DNA of 64,000 nt from positions 1 through 64,000 of the forward strand of contig PAPM01000029.1 of the NCBI GenBank assembly GCA_002708905.1, written 5' to 3'. Of the stretch, positions 27,791-35,335 are shown piece by piece. Source of the stretch: Pseudomonadales bacterium. GTDB taxonomy: Bacteria; Pseudomonadota; Gammaproteobacteria; Pseudomonadales; Ketobacteraceae. The translations under genes were made by a program, and so were the position numbers. The notes under the pieces are model-generated. The model did not search any database. It was given only the letters and a program-made list of their open reading frames with translations, and was not told the DNA's origin. Position 1 is the first letter of the stretch. Every line of letters starts with the position of its first letter.

Positions 27791-28893
27791 TGGCCAAGAA
27801 AAAAGACGAAACATTGCAGCATTCGCTGTTCGGCAGTGAGTTACAGTGCCCAGATGTGGGCGGTCTGCCCCTGATCACCGACTCTGCCGGGGGCTATGAA
27901 GTGATTGCACCCGCCAGTGCTTACCAGCCTTTATTGCTGCGGCCACTGCAAAAGAACGTAGATGTAAGCCCTGGCGCACTGGATGAATATGAATCCAAGT
28001 TCGTTCGTGACCTGGTGAAGTTTCTGTACCCGGCAGGCAATGCCCCCAGAAGCCCCAAAACGCCCATGCAATGGGGTGATAAGGAGATCTGGATCAAGCG
28101 CAATCTGGAAAAGAACAATGATTCTTTCCGCCTGCGCATTGATGAGTCGGATTGGTATTATCCGGATTTCGTGGTGTGGATTATTGATCACCCAAACAAG
28201 GTGCAAACCCTGGGCTTTGTGGACCCCAAGGGCCTGACCATGGGCATCAAAGGATGGGGTGATTACAAAGCCCTGAGCACGCTCTATATGCCCCATGTGG
28301 TGGAGCAATGCCTGGAAAAACCCACCATCATTGATGGCGAGGAGTGGGAATTCCGTATTCGAGGCGTATTGCTATCCAACACCAAGTTCAAGGATCTTGT
28401 GAGCCAGGAAAAGCTGTTTGCTTATGATGACAAGGGCGAACTGGCCCCCTTGAGTGAGGCGGAGTTTGTGACTGCTCGCATTGTGTTCCAGCAAGATTTC
28501 GGTATTGAGTATATCGGCTTCATTCTATCCCTGCTGGATGAGGACAACGAACTGGATCGCTTGCTGCAAAAGGCGGCCACTGTTTATCACGAGCAGCCTT
28601 TTACTCCGGAAACCGAAGCCGACTATGATCTGTTGCTGCGGAACAAAGAGCACGAGGGCAGTGAGTCGGAATTCGTCGCCAATATCGTGCGCCGATACCT
28701 GTTGCCCAATGCTGATGGGCAGGTCGGTGTTACCGCGTCAGAACAGCGCCGCTCTCAGCTCACGCACTATGCAAAAGAGGGTAAATTCGGTTTCGGCCAC
28801 GAAAAAGCCAAAGATATTGCCGAACAGCCCGCCCCCTGCCGGGAATTGTGGGAACGAATGCTAAAAGAAAACCCGGATGACAATTATTTCTGA
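27790..28893 (+). CDS. Putative stand-alone PD-(D/E)xK nuclease of the RM operon
   Basis: Not a named family that I recognise. Seen: 367 residues with YYPDFVVWI (P125-D126) followed 18 residues on by FVDPKG (D145-x-K147), the PD-(D/E)xK catalytic pattern, and an upstream acidic helix (DEYESKFVRDLVKFL) that fits the conserved Glu. In canonical type III Res this pattern (PDF ... E-x-K-G) ends the helicase polypeptide. Here it starts by one-base overlap with the helicase stop, so the two are made together. The rest is helical, with a C-terminal region resembling nothing recognised. Inference: the cleavage subunit of the system. Confidence 0.65.
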   Translation: MAKKKDETLQHSLFGSELQCPDVGGLPLITDSAGGYEVIAPASAYQPLLLRPLQKNVDVSPGALDEYESKFVRDLVKFLYPAGNAPRSPKTPMQWGDKEIWIKRNLEKNNDSFRLRIDESDWYYPDFVVWIIDHPNKVQTLGFVDPKGLTMGIKGWGDYKALSTLYMPHVVEQCLEKPTIIDGEEWEFRIRGVLLSNTKFKDLVSQEKLFAYDDKGELAPLSEAEFVTARIVFQQDFGIEYIGFILSLLDEDNELDRLLQKAATVYHEQPFTPETEADYDLLLRNKEHEGSESEFVANIVRRYLLPNADGQVGVTASEQRRSQLTHYAKEGKFGFGHEKAKDIAEQPAPCRELWERMLKENPDDNYF

Positions 28894-28975
28894 TTGAGCG
28901 GGCATTATCGGTACACCGGTGAGCGGAAAACTAAATTATTTAGCCTTTAACACAAATAAACTTTTACTTGTTTCG

Positions 28976-29003
28976 AGTGTCAACTAAAGTGTAAAGTGTC
29001 AAC
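28976..29003. promoter_or_regulatory. Direct repeats upstream of the TIGR04255 module
   Basis: AGTGTCAAC occurs at 28976-28984 and again at 28995-29003, 19 bp apart, and GTGTAAAG between them mirrors CTTTAACAC at about 28945. The 145-bp gap before the first gene of the three-gene module is AT-rich and must hold its promoter. The repeats are candidate binding sites, possibly for the HTH protein encoded second in the module. Confidence 0.4.
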
Positions 29004-29038
29004 CCTTTTGTAAACCTAGCGAGCACTCAGGAGGCGTT

Positions 29039-29809
29039 ATGGGCAAAAAAATGAGCAATGCGCCGGTATTCTTCACGCTGGCCCAGGTGCGGTTCAACCC
29101 TCTGCTCAAGCTGAATGACTGCATTCCAGACATTCAGGAGAAGCTGAGAGTTGCTCACTTTCCAGACTTTCGCCAGGAGAACGTGCAAGTCGTCGCCTTC
29201 CAGAACGGAGGCACTAACACGACCCAACAGGCACGCTATGTGTTTGGCGACATTCCTGGCACATCGAGCTTTGTGCTAGATAATAACTCGTTGGCATTTC
29301 AGACCACTGATTATGAGACTTTTACCGAGTTTTCAGAGCGGGTCGAGCTTGGCATTAAAACCTTGAATGATTCCATTCCTAACGGTCTGGATTACGTATC
29401 ACGCTTGGGTATCCGGTATTTTGATGCCGTTCAACCGCAATCAGGTGATGCGCTCTCACAATACCTGGTGAAAGAGGTGATGGGGCTATCCGAGAGCGTT
29501 CAGCAGCTCACTCACTCCTTTAGCGAAACCATGTCAAAGAGCGAGCATGGCACCCTGATTACTCGCGTTATTATTCGTGATGGCCAATTGGCGCTGCCAG
29601 CGGAACTACACTCTCTGGCGCCACAATTGGACGAAAAGTTTCTAGCACACAGAGGGCGACATGCTATTGTGGACTCAGATGCCTTTAACGACAGACGGCA
29701 GGCCTTTGATCTGAGCAGCATTATGACCAACCTGACGGGGCTGCACGACGACATCAAAAGCTCGTTCAAGGAACTGATTACCGACCACGCACTGACCGTG
29801 TGGGAATAA
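29039..29809 (+). CDS. TIGR04255 family protein
   Basis: 256 residues with the family hallmark RLGIRYF (122-128; consensus R-x-G-x-R-Y) after an N-terminal alpha/beta region and an extended central beta portion. Known: TIGR04255 proteins are sporadically distributed, of unknown function, and often found on mobile or defence-rich DNA. GGAGG lies four bases before ATG 29039. It is the first gene of a tightly spaced trio (gaps 9 and 9 bp) with an HTH protein and an unknown protein. No catalytic residues can be named. Confidence 0.72.
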   Translation: MGKKMSNAPVFFTLAQVRFNPLLKLNDCIPDIQEKLRVAHFPDFRQENVQVVAFQNGGTNTTQQARYVFGDIPGTSSFVLDNNSLAFQTTDYETFTEFSERVELGIKTLNDSIPNGLDYVSRLGIRYFDAVQPQSGDALSQYLVKEVMGLSESVQQLTHSFSETMSKSEHGTLITRVIIRDGQLALPAELHSLAPQLDEKFLAHRGRHAIVDSDAFNDRRQAFDLSSIMTNLTGLHDDIKSSFKELITDHALTVWE

Positions 29810-29818
29810 GGAGGCTTT

Positions 29819-30445
29819 ATGTTCGCTTACGATATTCGAGCCACCGGAGGCTGGACTGATGCCAGCCCACAGACTGGAGAAAGCACCTCTACTCAAAAAG
29901 GCACACTTGTACTGGCTTCACTGCCTAGCGGTACCACGATGCCCCTGATAGTGTTCCATCAGCATACTGGTTACGAAATCCCTACCAGCGCCATCGAGCA
30001 GCCCTTTATCGTCAGCCCTGAGCCTCGGGCAGAAGACGTATCCATTTCATTGGATGCGGAATATGTAACAGACCGAATCAAGGATATATTCGGATTGAGC
30101 ATTTCTCGACTGGCGCAACTTTTGGGGGTCTCTCGAACGGCAGTTTATAACTGGCGAAATGGCGAAAAGCTTACAGAGAGAAACCTGGCACGTTTGGCTG
30201 ACCTCAACGACACAGCAGATCTGTTCGAGAACGAAAACATTGAGGTTACCGGCCTGCTAATGAAGCGCCCTTTCACGCAAGGCAATAGCCTGCTGGATCT
30301 GTTGGCCAATGGCGAATTTATTTATGAGCCAAGCAAAAAACTGATAGCACAAATCAAGCAAGAAGCGAAAGAACGCACTGGACTGGCTAGCCGCCTGCGG
30401 GGTCGAACCTTGCCACGAATCGATACCAGCATTGATTTGGAGTAA
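29819..30445 (+). CDS. HTH-domain protein, middle gene of the TIGR04255 module
   Basis: 208 residues. A beta-rich N-terminal domain (1-75) is followed by an XRE-like helix-turn-helix at about 87-130 (IFGLSISRLAQLLGVSRTAVYNWRNGE, then ERNLARLADL). The C-terminal 70 residues are basic and helical (LANGEFIYEPSKKLIAQIKQEAKER). It may regulate the operon or act as its antitoxin-like partner. The RBS AAGGAGG is six bases before ATG 29819. No known family beyond the HTH. Confidence 0.68.
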   Translation: MFAYDIRATGGWTDASPQTGESTSTQKGTLVLASLPSGTTMPLIVFHQHTGYEIPTSAIEQPFIVSPEPRAEDVSISLDAEYVTDRIKDIFGLSISRLAQLLGVSRTAVYNWRNGEKLTERNLARLADLNDTADLFENENIEVTGLLMKRPFTQGNSLLDLLANGEFIYEPSKKLIAQIKQEAKERTGLASRLRGRTLPRIDTSIDLE

Positions 30446-30454
30446 TCCTAACCA

Positions 30455-31279
30455 ATGGAAACCTGGTCCAGAGCAACCCCCTGGCGGCAGGGCAAATTTC
30501 TCACAAAAGATTCTGCTAACGCACTGGGGCTGTCGGCAGGTGATGCCACCTGCCTGGTGGTAGTCGCATCGCACGACTGCGACCTATCTCAGCTGCCCGA
30601 ATCAGAGCCCTATGTAGAAGTTGTGGTGGGCAGGGAAATCACCAAGGACAAGTTCAACGGTAATTTCACCAACGGAAAGAATGCGCGGAAATTGCACTTA
30701 CCGATCGAAGGTGCAGATACGTCCTATATCGAAATTGAAGTACTGAGCAAGAAATCCGTTTTAAAAACGGATCTAGCCAGCCATGTGCCATCGAATGCAT
30801 CTCTCAGCAACCCCTCTAAAGTGATTTTTCAGCGTTGGCTGGCCAGTCGATACCGGCGCTCTGCCTTCCCCGACGAATTCGAGCAAAGACTAACCAAGCA
30901 TAAGCTGGATAAAAAGATTGCGGATGCTGGTAAGAAACTGGGTAGCGACGTTGCAGCAATATTCTTCGACCTTGCCAATGAAGAAGCGGCTACTAACGAA
31001 ACCTACCTTCTGGGTATCACGATCATGTATCAAACAGACGATGATCCAGAACGGGCCAGAGAGGCAGCAAATTCCCTTAAAGAGAAAATAGAGAACGCTT
31101 TTAAGGCAAAGCTCTATAACGATACCGATGATGCTTGGCAGGATATCGAGCTGGAATATGTAGATATCATTTCCGATGAGGCGCTAAGCTACCGAATGTC
31201 ACAGATCCTAAAGCCTTGGCGATTGGAGTACATCAGTTTGGGAGCTGACCCCCAACAACCGATAGACAAAGAGTCATAA
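30455..31279 (+). CDS. Unknown protein with SHDCDL motif, third gene of the TIGR04255 module
   Basis: 274 residues, not recognised. Seen: VVVASHDCDLSQL (S39-L44), a His-Asp-Cys-Asp arrangement that looks like a metal or catalytic site, then VEVVVGREI and a mixed alpha/beta body with a helical C-terminal half (EREANSLKEKIENAF-like helices, LEYVDIISDEAL). No signal or membrane segment. It starts nine bases after the HTH gene stop with no evident ribosome site, so translation is probably coupled. Candidate effector of the module. Confidence 0.6.
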   Translation: METWSRATPWRQGKFLTKDSANALGLSAGDATCLVVVASHDCDLSQLPESEPYVEVVVGREITKDKFNGNFTNGKNARKLHLPIEGADTSYIEIEVLSKKSVLKTDLASHVPSNASLSNPSKVIFQRWLASRYRRSAFPDEFEQRLTKHKLDKKIADAGKKLGSDVAAIFFDLANEEAATNETYLLGITIMYQTDDDPERAREAANSLKEKIENAFKAKLYNDTDDAWQDIELEYVDIISDEALSYRMSQILKPWRLEYISLGADPQQPIDKES

Positions 31280-31344
31280 CTGAAAACCAATCCTGCTTAT
31301 CACCCTACCCGCCAAAACAGTGGAGCAAAAGACGAAAATCAGTA

Positions 31345-31803
31345 ATGAAACGAATTCTTTTCACGGCAGCACTCATCACTACCTGCGGATGCCAGGCGGG
31401 TAACACCGGCACTGGCTACACTGTTGTCTCTCAAGACCAGATGACACACTTCACTGGCCGCGCCATCTATACCACTGAACAAGGCGCCTATGTGGGCGAA
31501 TTAAAAGATGGCCGTCGCCATGGCTACGGCGTGCACTACGCAAAAAATGGCACAGCGATGGCCGGCCACTGGGAAAACGATACCTTCAAAGGTAAGGGCG
31601 TCATGATCAGCACAGACATCAATTCGGTCTCGGTTGGGCGCTTTGATGGTGCCCAGCTGATCGGCAACGGGGTAATCACATTTGAAGGGGACGCGGCTCA
31701 AGGCGATTTCAAGCAAGGCTCCGCCATGCCTGAGAATGTGAATTGCTATCGCGCAGGCGTTAAGATTGACTGCAGTGACAGCAAACTTTACGGCACACCA
31801 TAG
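31345..31803 (+). CDS. MORN-repeat lipoprotein
   Basis: 152 residues. Lipoprotein signal with cysteine at TTCGC, then at least two MORN repeats (YVGELKDGRRHGYGVHYAKNG and a following GHWENDTFKGKGVM), and a C-terminal pair of cysteines (NCYRAGVKIDC). Probably periplasmic, facing the envelope. Known MORN lipoproteins have scaffold or membrane-associated roles; no specific function can be given. It lies between the TIGR04255 module and the Tae4 cassette. Confidence 0.7.
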   Translation: MKRILFTAALITTCGCQAGNTGTGYTVVSQDQMTHFTGRAIYTTEQGAYVGELKDGRRHGYGVHYAKNGTAMAGHWENDTFKGKGVMISTDINSVSVGRFDGAQLIGNGVITFEGDAAQGDFKQGSAMPENVNCYRAGVKIDCSDSKLYGTP

Positions 31804-31854
31804 CGTTAGCACTCTGGCGATACCCAAAATGTAAAGCTGCCCGAAAGGCGATTA

Positions 31855-31959
31855 TCAGCTTCGCCACCATAGAACACTGACAATGGCAATCGCCATCAGT
31901 GTTGGCATCAAGAATACCGCAGGCCAAAAGCCCAGCCACTCAACCAGCATGCGCGTCAT
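31855..31959 (-). CDS. 34-residue single-pass membrane protein coupled to the Tae4 immunity gene
   Basis: ATG 31959 overlaps the stop of the upstream gene as ATGA, and the frame (MTRMLVEWLGFWPAVFLMPT... to WWRS) is a single membrane helix ending in Trp-Trp-Arg. The overlap and hydrophobic character are the reasons for calling it a gene. No homologue is known to me. It could be an accessory of the effector/immunity pair or a small stress protein. Confidence 0.5.
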   Translation of the reverse strand: MTRMLVEWLGFWPAVFLMPTLMAIAIVSVLWWRS

Positions 31960-32420
31960 GGCTGCTTGTGCCCAAACAACCAGTATACTTTTTCATCTGC
32001 CTTTGAATCAGGGCAAAAAATCATCGATGCCGATGAAAAGGCTGACATAGAAACCTCGCCTGATTTCGATACGATCAGGCCCTTCGATTGCTGGCCACAG
32101 GCTTCTGGCTTCGCAAATTCGGGTGGCTGCTTATATCCAGACAGATCCAGCACTCCCCCAGCGACGATCACCACCGAGGCACCAATGTCATCGTAATATT
32201 TAATAATCGGCTTGCCCTGGTTATCTACCAAGAAAAAGCATTTCTCCTCGATACCAAGATCGAGCTGCTTGCCTTGGTAATGCAAAAAGCACTGATTACT
32301 CGATTTTACCAACTCGAGTGAAACCCCATGAATGGATGCAACTTGTGGAATCGGCTGCGCGTGTGCGCAAGCAGTCAATACAACCGCCAGAATAGCCCAT
32401 AATCGCTTTACAGCTGCCAA
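31956..32420 (-). CDS. Probable Tai4-like periplasmic immunity protein
   Basis: 154 residues, directly after and overlapping tae4. An export signal (LWAILAVVLTACAHAQ) allows either signal peptidase cleavage at AHA or lipidation at LTAC. The mature part contains several cysteines and no known motif. Known: Tae4 amidases are always paired with a periplasmic immunity protein, which is the basis of the inference; sequence similarity to Tai4 is not evident to me. The start is placed at TTG 32420 (GGAGGT six bases upstream); a GTG two codons earlier overlaps that ribosome site. Confidence 0.5.
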   Translation of the reverse strand: MAAVKRLWAILAVVLTACAHAQPIPQVASIHGVSLELVKSSNQCFLHYQGKQLDLGIEEKCFFLVDNQGKPIIKYYDDIGASVVIVAGGVLDLSGYKQPPEFAKPEACGQQSKGLIVSKSGEVSMSAFSSASMIFCPDSKADEKVYWLFGHKQP

Positions 32421-32842
32421 AACCACACCTCCTCTGATGCATCAAAATAGACCGGATCACCTTTTGTCATCTGCCGCCCATCCCACAGATCTATATGATC
32501 ACCTTGATTGCCAACGCCCCAGAAGTTCTTGAAGAATACGATCCCGCTATTGAGATACGAAGACGATTTGGCATTACGGTGAACCGTAGGGCTACCAAAG
32601 CCACCACCGCCATTCGCTAACCAATCGGCCAGCTCCTGCGCCCTGAGAACATGGTTCTTGTGCCCAAACCAGCAACGCGCCCCCCGAAAACCGGCCAGCG
32701 ACACGCCTGAATTGGCAAGTGCAACCCCCATGCGAATAGCGCATTGATTCTCAAAATTACCATTGCCATTGGTCGCGCACGGCTCATCCAAGCCTTTGTT
32801 TGCGGGGTGGTTGGCCCAAAGCGTTCCAAATGCTACTGCCAT
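32408..32842 (-). CDS. tae4: Type VI secretion amidase effector Tae4
   Basis: Cleaves the D-Glu-mDAP bond of peptidoglycan in target cells. Seen: 144 residues, catalytic C34 in NQCAIRMGVAL and H116 in GDHIDLWDG, with the intervening HKNHVLRAQELADWL and GIVFFKNFWG segments: the Tae4 pattern. AGGAGG seven bases before ATG 32842; an earlier in-frame start adds 30 residues without a ribosome site. No type VI machinery is in the window. It needs the host's own system, or is a transferred weapon cassette. Overlaps its presumed immunity gene by 13 bp. Confidence 0.85.
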   Translation of the reverse strand: MAVAFGTLWANHPANKGLDEPCATNGNGNFENQCAIRMGVALANSGVSLAGFRGARCWFGHKNHVLRAQELADWLANGGGGFGSPTVHRNAKSSSYLNSGIVFFKNFWGVGNQGDHIDLWDGRQMTKGDPVYFDASEEVWFWQL

Positions 32843-32939
32843 ACATCCTCCTTGATCTTTAAGACAGAATGATACAGCCAAGGGCCTAAAGAAGTAAGTG
32901 AGGGGATTTTGCACAATTGAGTGATCAGGCAATTACTCA

Positions 32940-33170
32940 TCAACGGAGAAACTCAAACCCCGCCTTTGGATCGAGATCAAGCGCCCTACAGTACTGGTCG
33001 TACTCATACACATCCAAGCGCCTTTCCATGCTTTCCACCTTTTGCACAAAGGAATGCGGCTCACCAATCCGGGTAGCGAGCTCTCGCATGCTGATACCTT
33101 GATCAACCCTCGCGCGCTTGAGCCAGCCGACCAGGCTTGCATATTTGGAAGATGTGATAGCCTTTTGCAT
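32940..33170 (-). CDS. XRE-family transcriptional regulator
   Basis: 76 residues, HTH at about 19-50: ARVDQGISMRELATRIGEPHSFVQKVESMERRLDVYEYDQYCRALDLDP, a typical Cro/C1-type domain with no other part. It diverges from the lipoprotein gene at 33229, and the 58-bp space holds two identical-type palindromes that are its likely operators. Confidence 0.88.
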   Translation of the reverse strand: MQKAITSSKYASLVGWLKRARVDQGISMRELATRIGEPHSFVQKVESMERRLDVYEYDQYCRALDLDPKAGFEFLR

Positions 33171-33171
33171 G

Positions 33172-33217
33172 CGTACCGATTATTGGTACGATTGCCAATG
33201 TACCCAAAATCGGTACA
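33172..33217. promoter_or_regulatory. Tandem operators between the XRE gene and the lipoprotein gene
   Basis: Two 6-7-6 palindromes: CGTACC-n7-GGTACG at 33172-33190 and TGTACC-n7-GGTACA at 33199-33217. Their centres are 27 bp apart. They share the GTACC/GGTAC arms and lie exactly in the divergent promoter region. Inference: autoregulation of the XRE protein with control of the lipoprotein operon. Confidence 0.7.
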
Positions 33218-33228
33218 AGGAGAAAATC

Positions 33229-34095
33229 ATGCCCAGAAGGCCGCTTTACATGCTCAGACAGTGTTTATTGGCTATCGCCTTATTCGTAACGGTGGGATGC
33301 AGCACCCCTCCCAACTCGTACAACCCCAACGAATCCTACGCGCTCAATGTCGCACGAGCTGCTGGTATTGACGCGAAACTCAAGGATACAGAACTGCCCA
33401 AGGATACGATATCCAATATCACGGAATCATCAGGCTTCGGTTTTGCACTAGCCGCCTCCGGCTACAACGCGCCAATCCCAGGCTTTTCACCATCACAAAT
33501 GGCAGGAATGAACTTCACCGCCTGGCTTCTCGCGCCGGAAGCTGATTCTGCACGCAACAGCATGATTGCCTGGATGCCAGAAGAGGCAGCGAAACCATCA
33601 CCCAAGGAGGCACTAGCAGACCTGCTCCTGAACGCAGCCAGCCAAGGGGTTCGGGATCTGGGCTACTCTCCTGTTCAAGAAATTGCCAAAGGCGGTACGG
33701 ACAAAACCGGTATTGGCATCTATGTGACCGGGCGCAATGACGACATCTGTCAGGATAATCAATACGGCAAGTCAAACTGTTGGATTAGCTTTGCTATCCG
33801 AGATGCCGAACTGACGTCTCAACCATCCATAATCGGCAAGGATCAAAGCAGGGTCTGGTTTTTTGACCCCAGCGCCAATGTCTATAGTCGTTTTGTTTTC
33901 CCTAAAGATCACCCCGGCTTCAATGAGCTGGAGCTGTTGGTGGCAATCAGCAAACATCTACCTGAATGGATCTATTTTTATGTTGCCCCCAAGAAGGTGT
34001 TCGTCGGCAAAGACCAGCCTATAAAAGCGCCACTATTAGTTCAGCAGGGCCAGATCCATTACTTCGTCAAAGTCATCGCCTCTTCTGACCAGTAA
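33229..34095 (+). CDS. Predicted lipoprotein, XRE-controlled module
   Basis: 288 residues from ATG 33229 (AAGGAG nine bases upstream), with lipoprotein signal ...IALFVTVGC. A frame start 37 codons earlier is rejected because it would run through the operators. The mature part is alpha/beta without a recognised domain; it has two cysteines in ICQDNQYGKSNCW, and an exported location is likely. Function unknown. The membrane protein gene follows after 17 bp. Confidence 0.72.
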   Translation: MPRRPLYMLRQCLLAIALFVTVGCSTPPNSYNPNESYALNVARAAGIDAKLKDTELPKDTISNITESSGFGFALAASGYNAPIPGFSPSQMAGMNFTAWLLAPEADSARNSMIAWMPEEAAKPSPKEALADLLLNAASQGVRDLGYSPVQEIAKGGTDKTGIGIYVTGRNDDICQDNQYGKSNCWISFAIRDAELTSQPSIIGKDQSRVWFFDPSANVYSRFVFPKDHPGFNELELLVAISKHLPEWIYFYVAPKKVFVGKDQPIKAPLLVQQGQIHYFVKVIASSDQ

Positions 34096-34112
34096 TAGAG
34101 CGGGTAAGCCCT

Positions 34113-34766
34113 ATGCAGGAATTATTTTTAAACACACTGGTTGCCTGTGTTGCATTGGCAATAATTATTGCCGCCGGGAAAACTCTGTTTAAGTTACTTC
34201 GAGGGCTATTTGCTGCTCTTAGTTTCATCAGCACATTCTTATCATCAGGAACTGGCCCCAACCCCAGTGCTGTAGTAATGTTTCGTGGTCGCATTGTAGA
34301 AGCTAAAAACTGGCACGGCAGCAACGATGGTAGGCTGTATAGCGAATTTTGGCTGCGTGCCGAAGATGGGCTGGAGCGACGATACAAGCTCAAGGATATT
34401 CACCCCAATCTCCGCAAAGGGCATCAGGTGGCACTCTACGAATATGCTGGCACATTGGTAGCTATCAACAACAACTCCACCGGTGCAGAAAGCTGGGTGA
34501 CGCCAGGCTGGTTACTATCCTCGCTCTACCCAACGGGACGTTTTCGCCGCTTTGTCTTTTGGAGCCTTAGCGTATGGATTGCTTACTATTTTCTTAAACC
34601 TACAGAGCCTGCCTTTGAACAGGTATTCCTATTCTTAGCATGGGTGATCTTCGCTGGCATTACCTTAGCCCTGGCTTTAAAACATTTATTTTCTACCAAC
34701 TCCCGTAGATCAAACCAGTTGAGTGAGTTCGCGGCATTCTGCTATCAAGCAGCTACCGACGAATAA
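34113..34766 (+). CDS. Membrane protein with an internal soluble domain
   Basis: 217 residues. One N-terminal membrane helix (about 5-25), a beta-rich soluble domain (about 45-115, FRGRIVEAKNWHG and LKDIHPNLRKGHQVALYEY), then two C-terminal helices (about 145-160 and 170-192). The soluble part resembles an SH3-like barrel, but that is only an impression. Cotranscribed with the lipoprotein. Not recognised. Confidence 0.65.
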   Translation: MQELFLNTLVACVALAIIIAAGKTLFKLLRGLFAALSFISTFLSSGTGPNPSAVVMFRGRIVEAKNWHGSNDGRLYSEFWLRAEDGLERRYKLKDIHPNLRKGHQVALYEYAGTLVAINNNSTGAESWVTPGWLLSSLYPTGRFRRFVFWSLSVWIAYYFLKPTEPAFEQVFLFLAWVIFAGITLALALKHLFSTNSRRSNQLSEFAAFCYQAATDE

Positions 34767-34967
34767 AAGCAGCTATTGAAAAAAGCCGAAAACAACCACT
34801 TTCCAGGTATATCTATCTCATCTAAATTGTCGAGAATCCGGCATTGTCGGGAATGGTGGAAAAATCGACCAAATATAATCGAATTTTCTCGAAGCTTTTT
34901 TTCATCGCTGTACAGAATGCCGTATTTCGTTATATTTTCGATTATATTTAGTCTAAGGCAACACCAA

Positions 34968-35069
34968 ATGATTTATGCCATGCTGGAGATACTACTAATA
35001 GTCGCTTTGACCCTCTGCATTCTGATTGCCCAAGCAGATCAGGACTCAAAAATGAATGATAAGGGATAA
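34968..35069 (+). CDS. Possible small membrane peptide, 33 residues
   Basis: ATG 34968 to stop 35069: a single hydrophobic helix (YAMLEILLIVALTLCILIAQA) followed by a short polar tail. TAAGG precedes it by about nine bases. It lies 5 bp upstream of the next gene on the same strand. A longer frame from a TTG near 34776 has no ribosome site. Confidence 0.35.
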   Translation: MIYAMLEILLIVALTLCILIAQADQDSKMNDKG

Positions 35070-35074
35070 GGCAA

Positions 35075-35335
35075 ATGCCAAGACCACATCATCCTTACTA
35101 TCTAACCGACAGCAACGGACGACTATGTTTCACACAACAAGGGCTGGAAACGCTAAGACCTTACTTTGCCTTAGCGGGCATTGATATCCGAAAGATTAAA
35201 ACTGAGGTTGACTATTTTCAGGCGCGCCAGCAATCATCGCCTTACTTTACAGACTGGCTCAAGCAACGAGCAGCCAACTGGCCAGATACCGACCAGTTTA
35301 ATCTTTTAAGGAATGCGCTGTTTGACGGCGTTTAA
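35075..35335 (+). CDS. Small hypothetical protein, 86 residues
   Basis: Not recognised. AAGG lies close to ATG 35075; the protein is soluble, rich in aromatic residues (PHHPYYLTDSNGRLCF) and helical in the C-terminal half. Its stop overlaps the convergent gene at 35332 by 4 bp. Confidence 0.5.
   Translation: MPRPHHPYYLTDSNGRLCFTQQGLETLRPYFALAGIDIRKIKTEVDYFQARQQSSPYFTDWLKQRAANWPDTDQFNLLRNALFDGV

Noticed and set aside
21754..28893. BREX or DISARM system
   Set aside because: No PglZ, BrxC, DrmA/B or phospholipase-D gene; the methyltransferase has type III motif order (DPPYN before FAGSGTT), so a type III-like system fits better.
31956..32842. Complete type VI secretion locus
   Set aside because: Only the effector cassette is present; no Tss, Hcp, VgrG or ClpV genes in the window.
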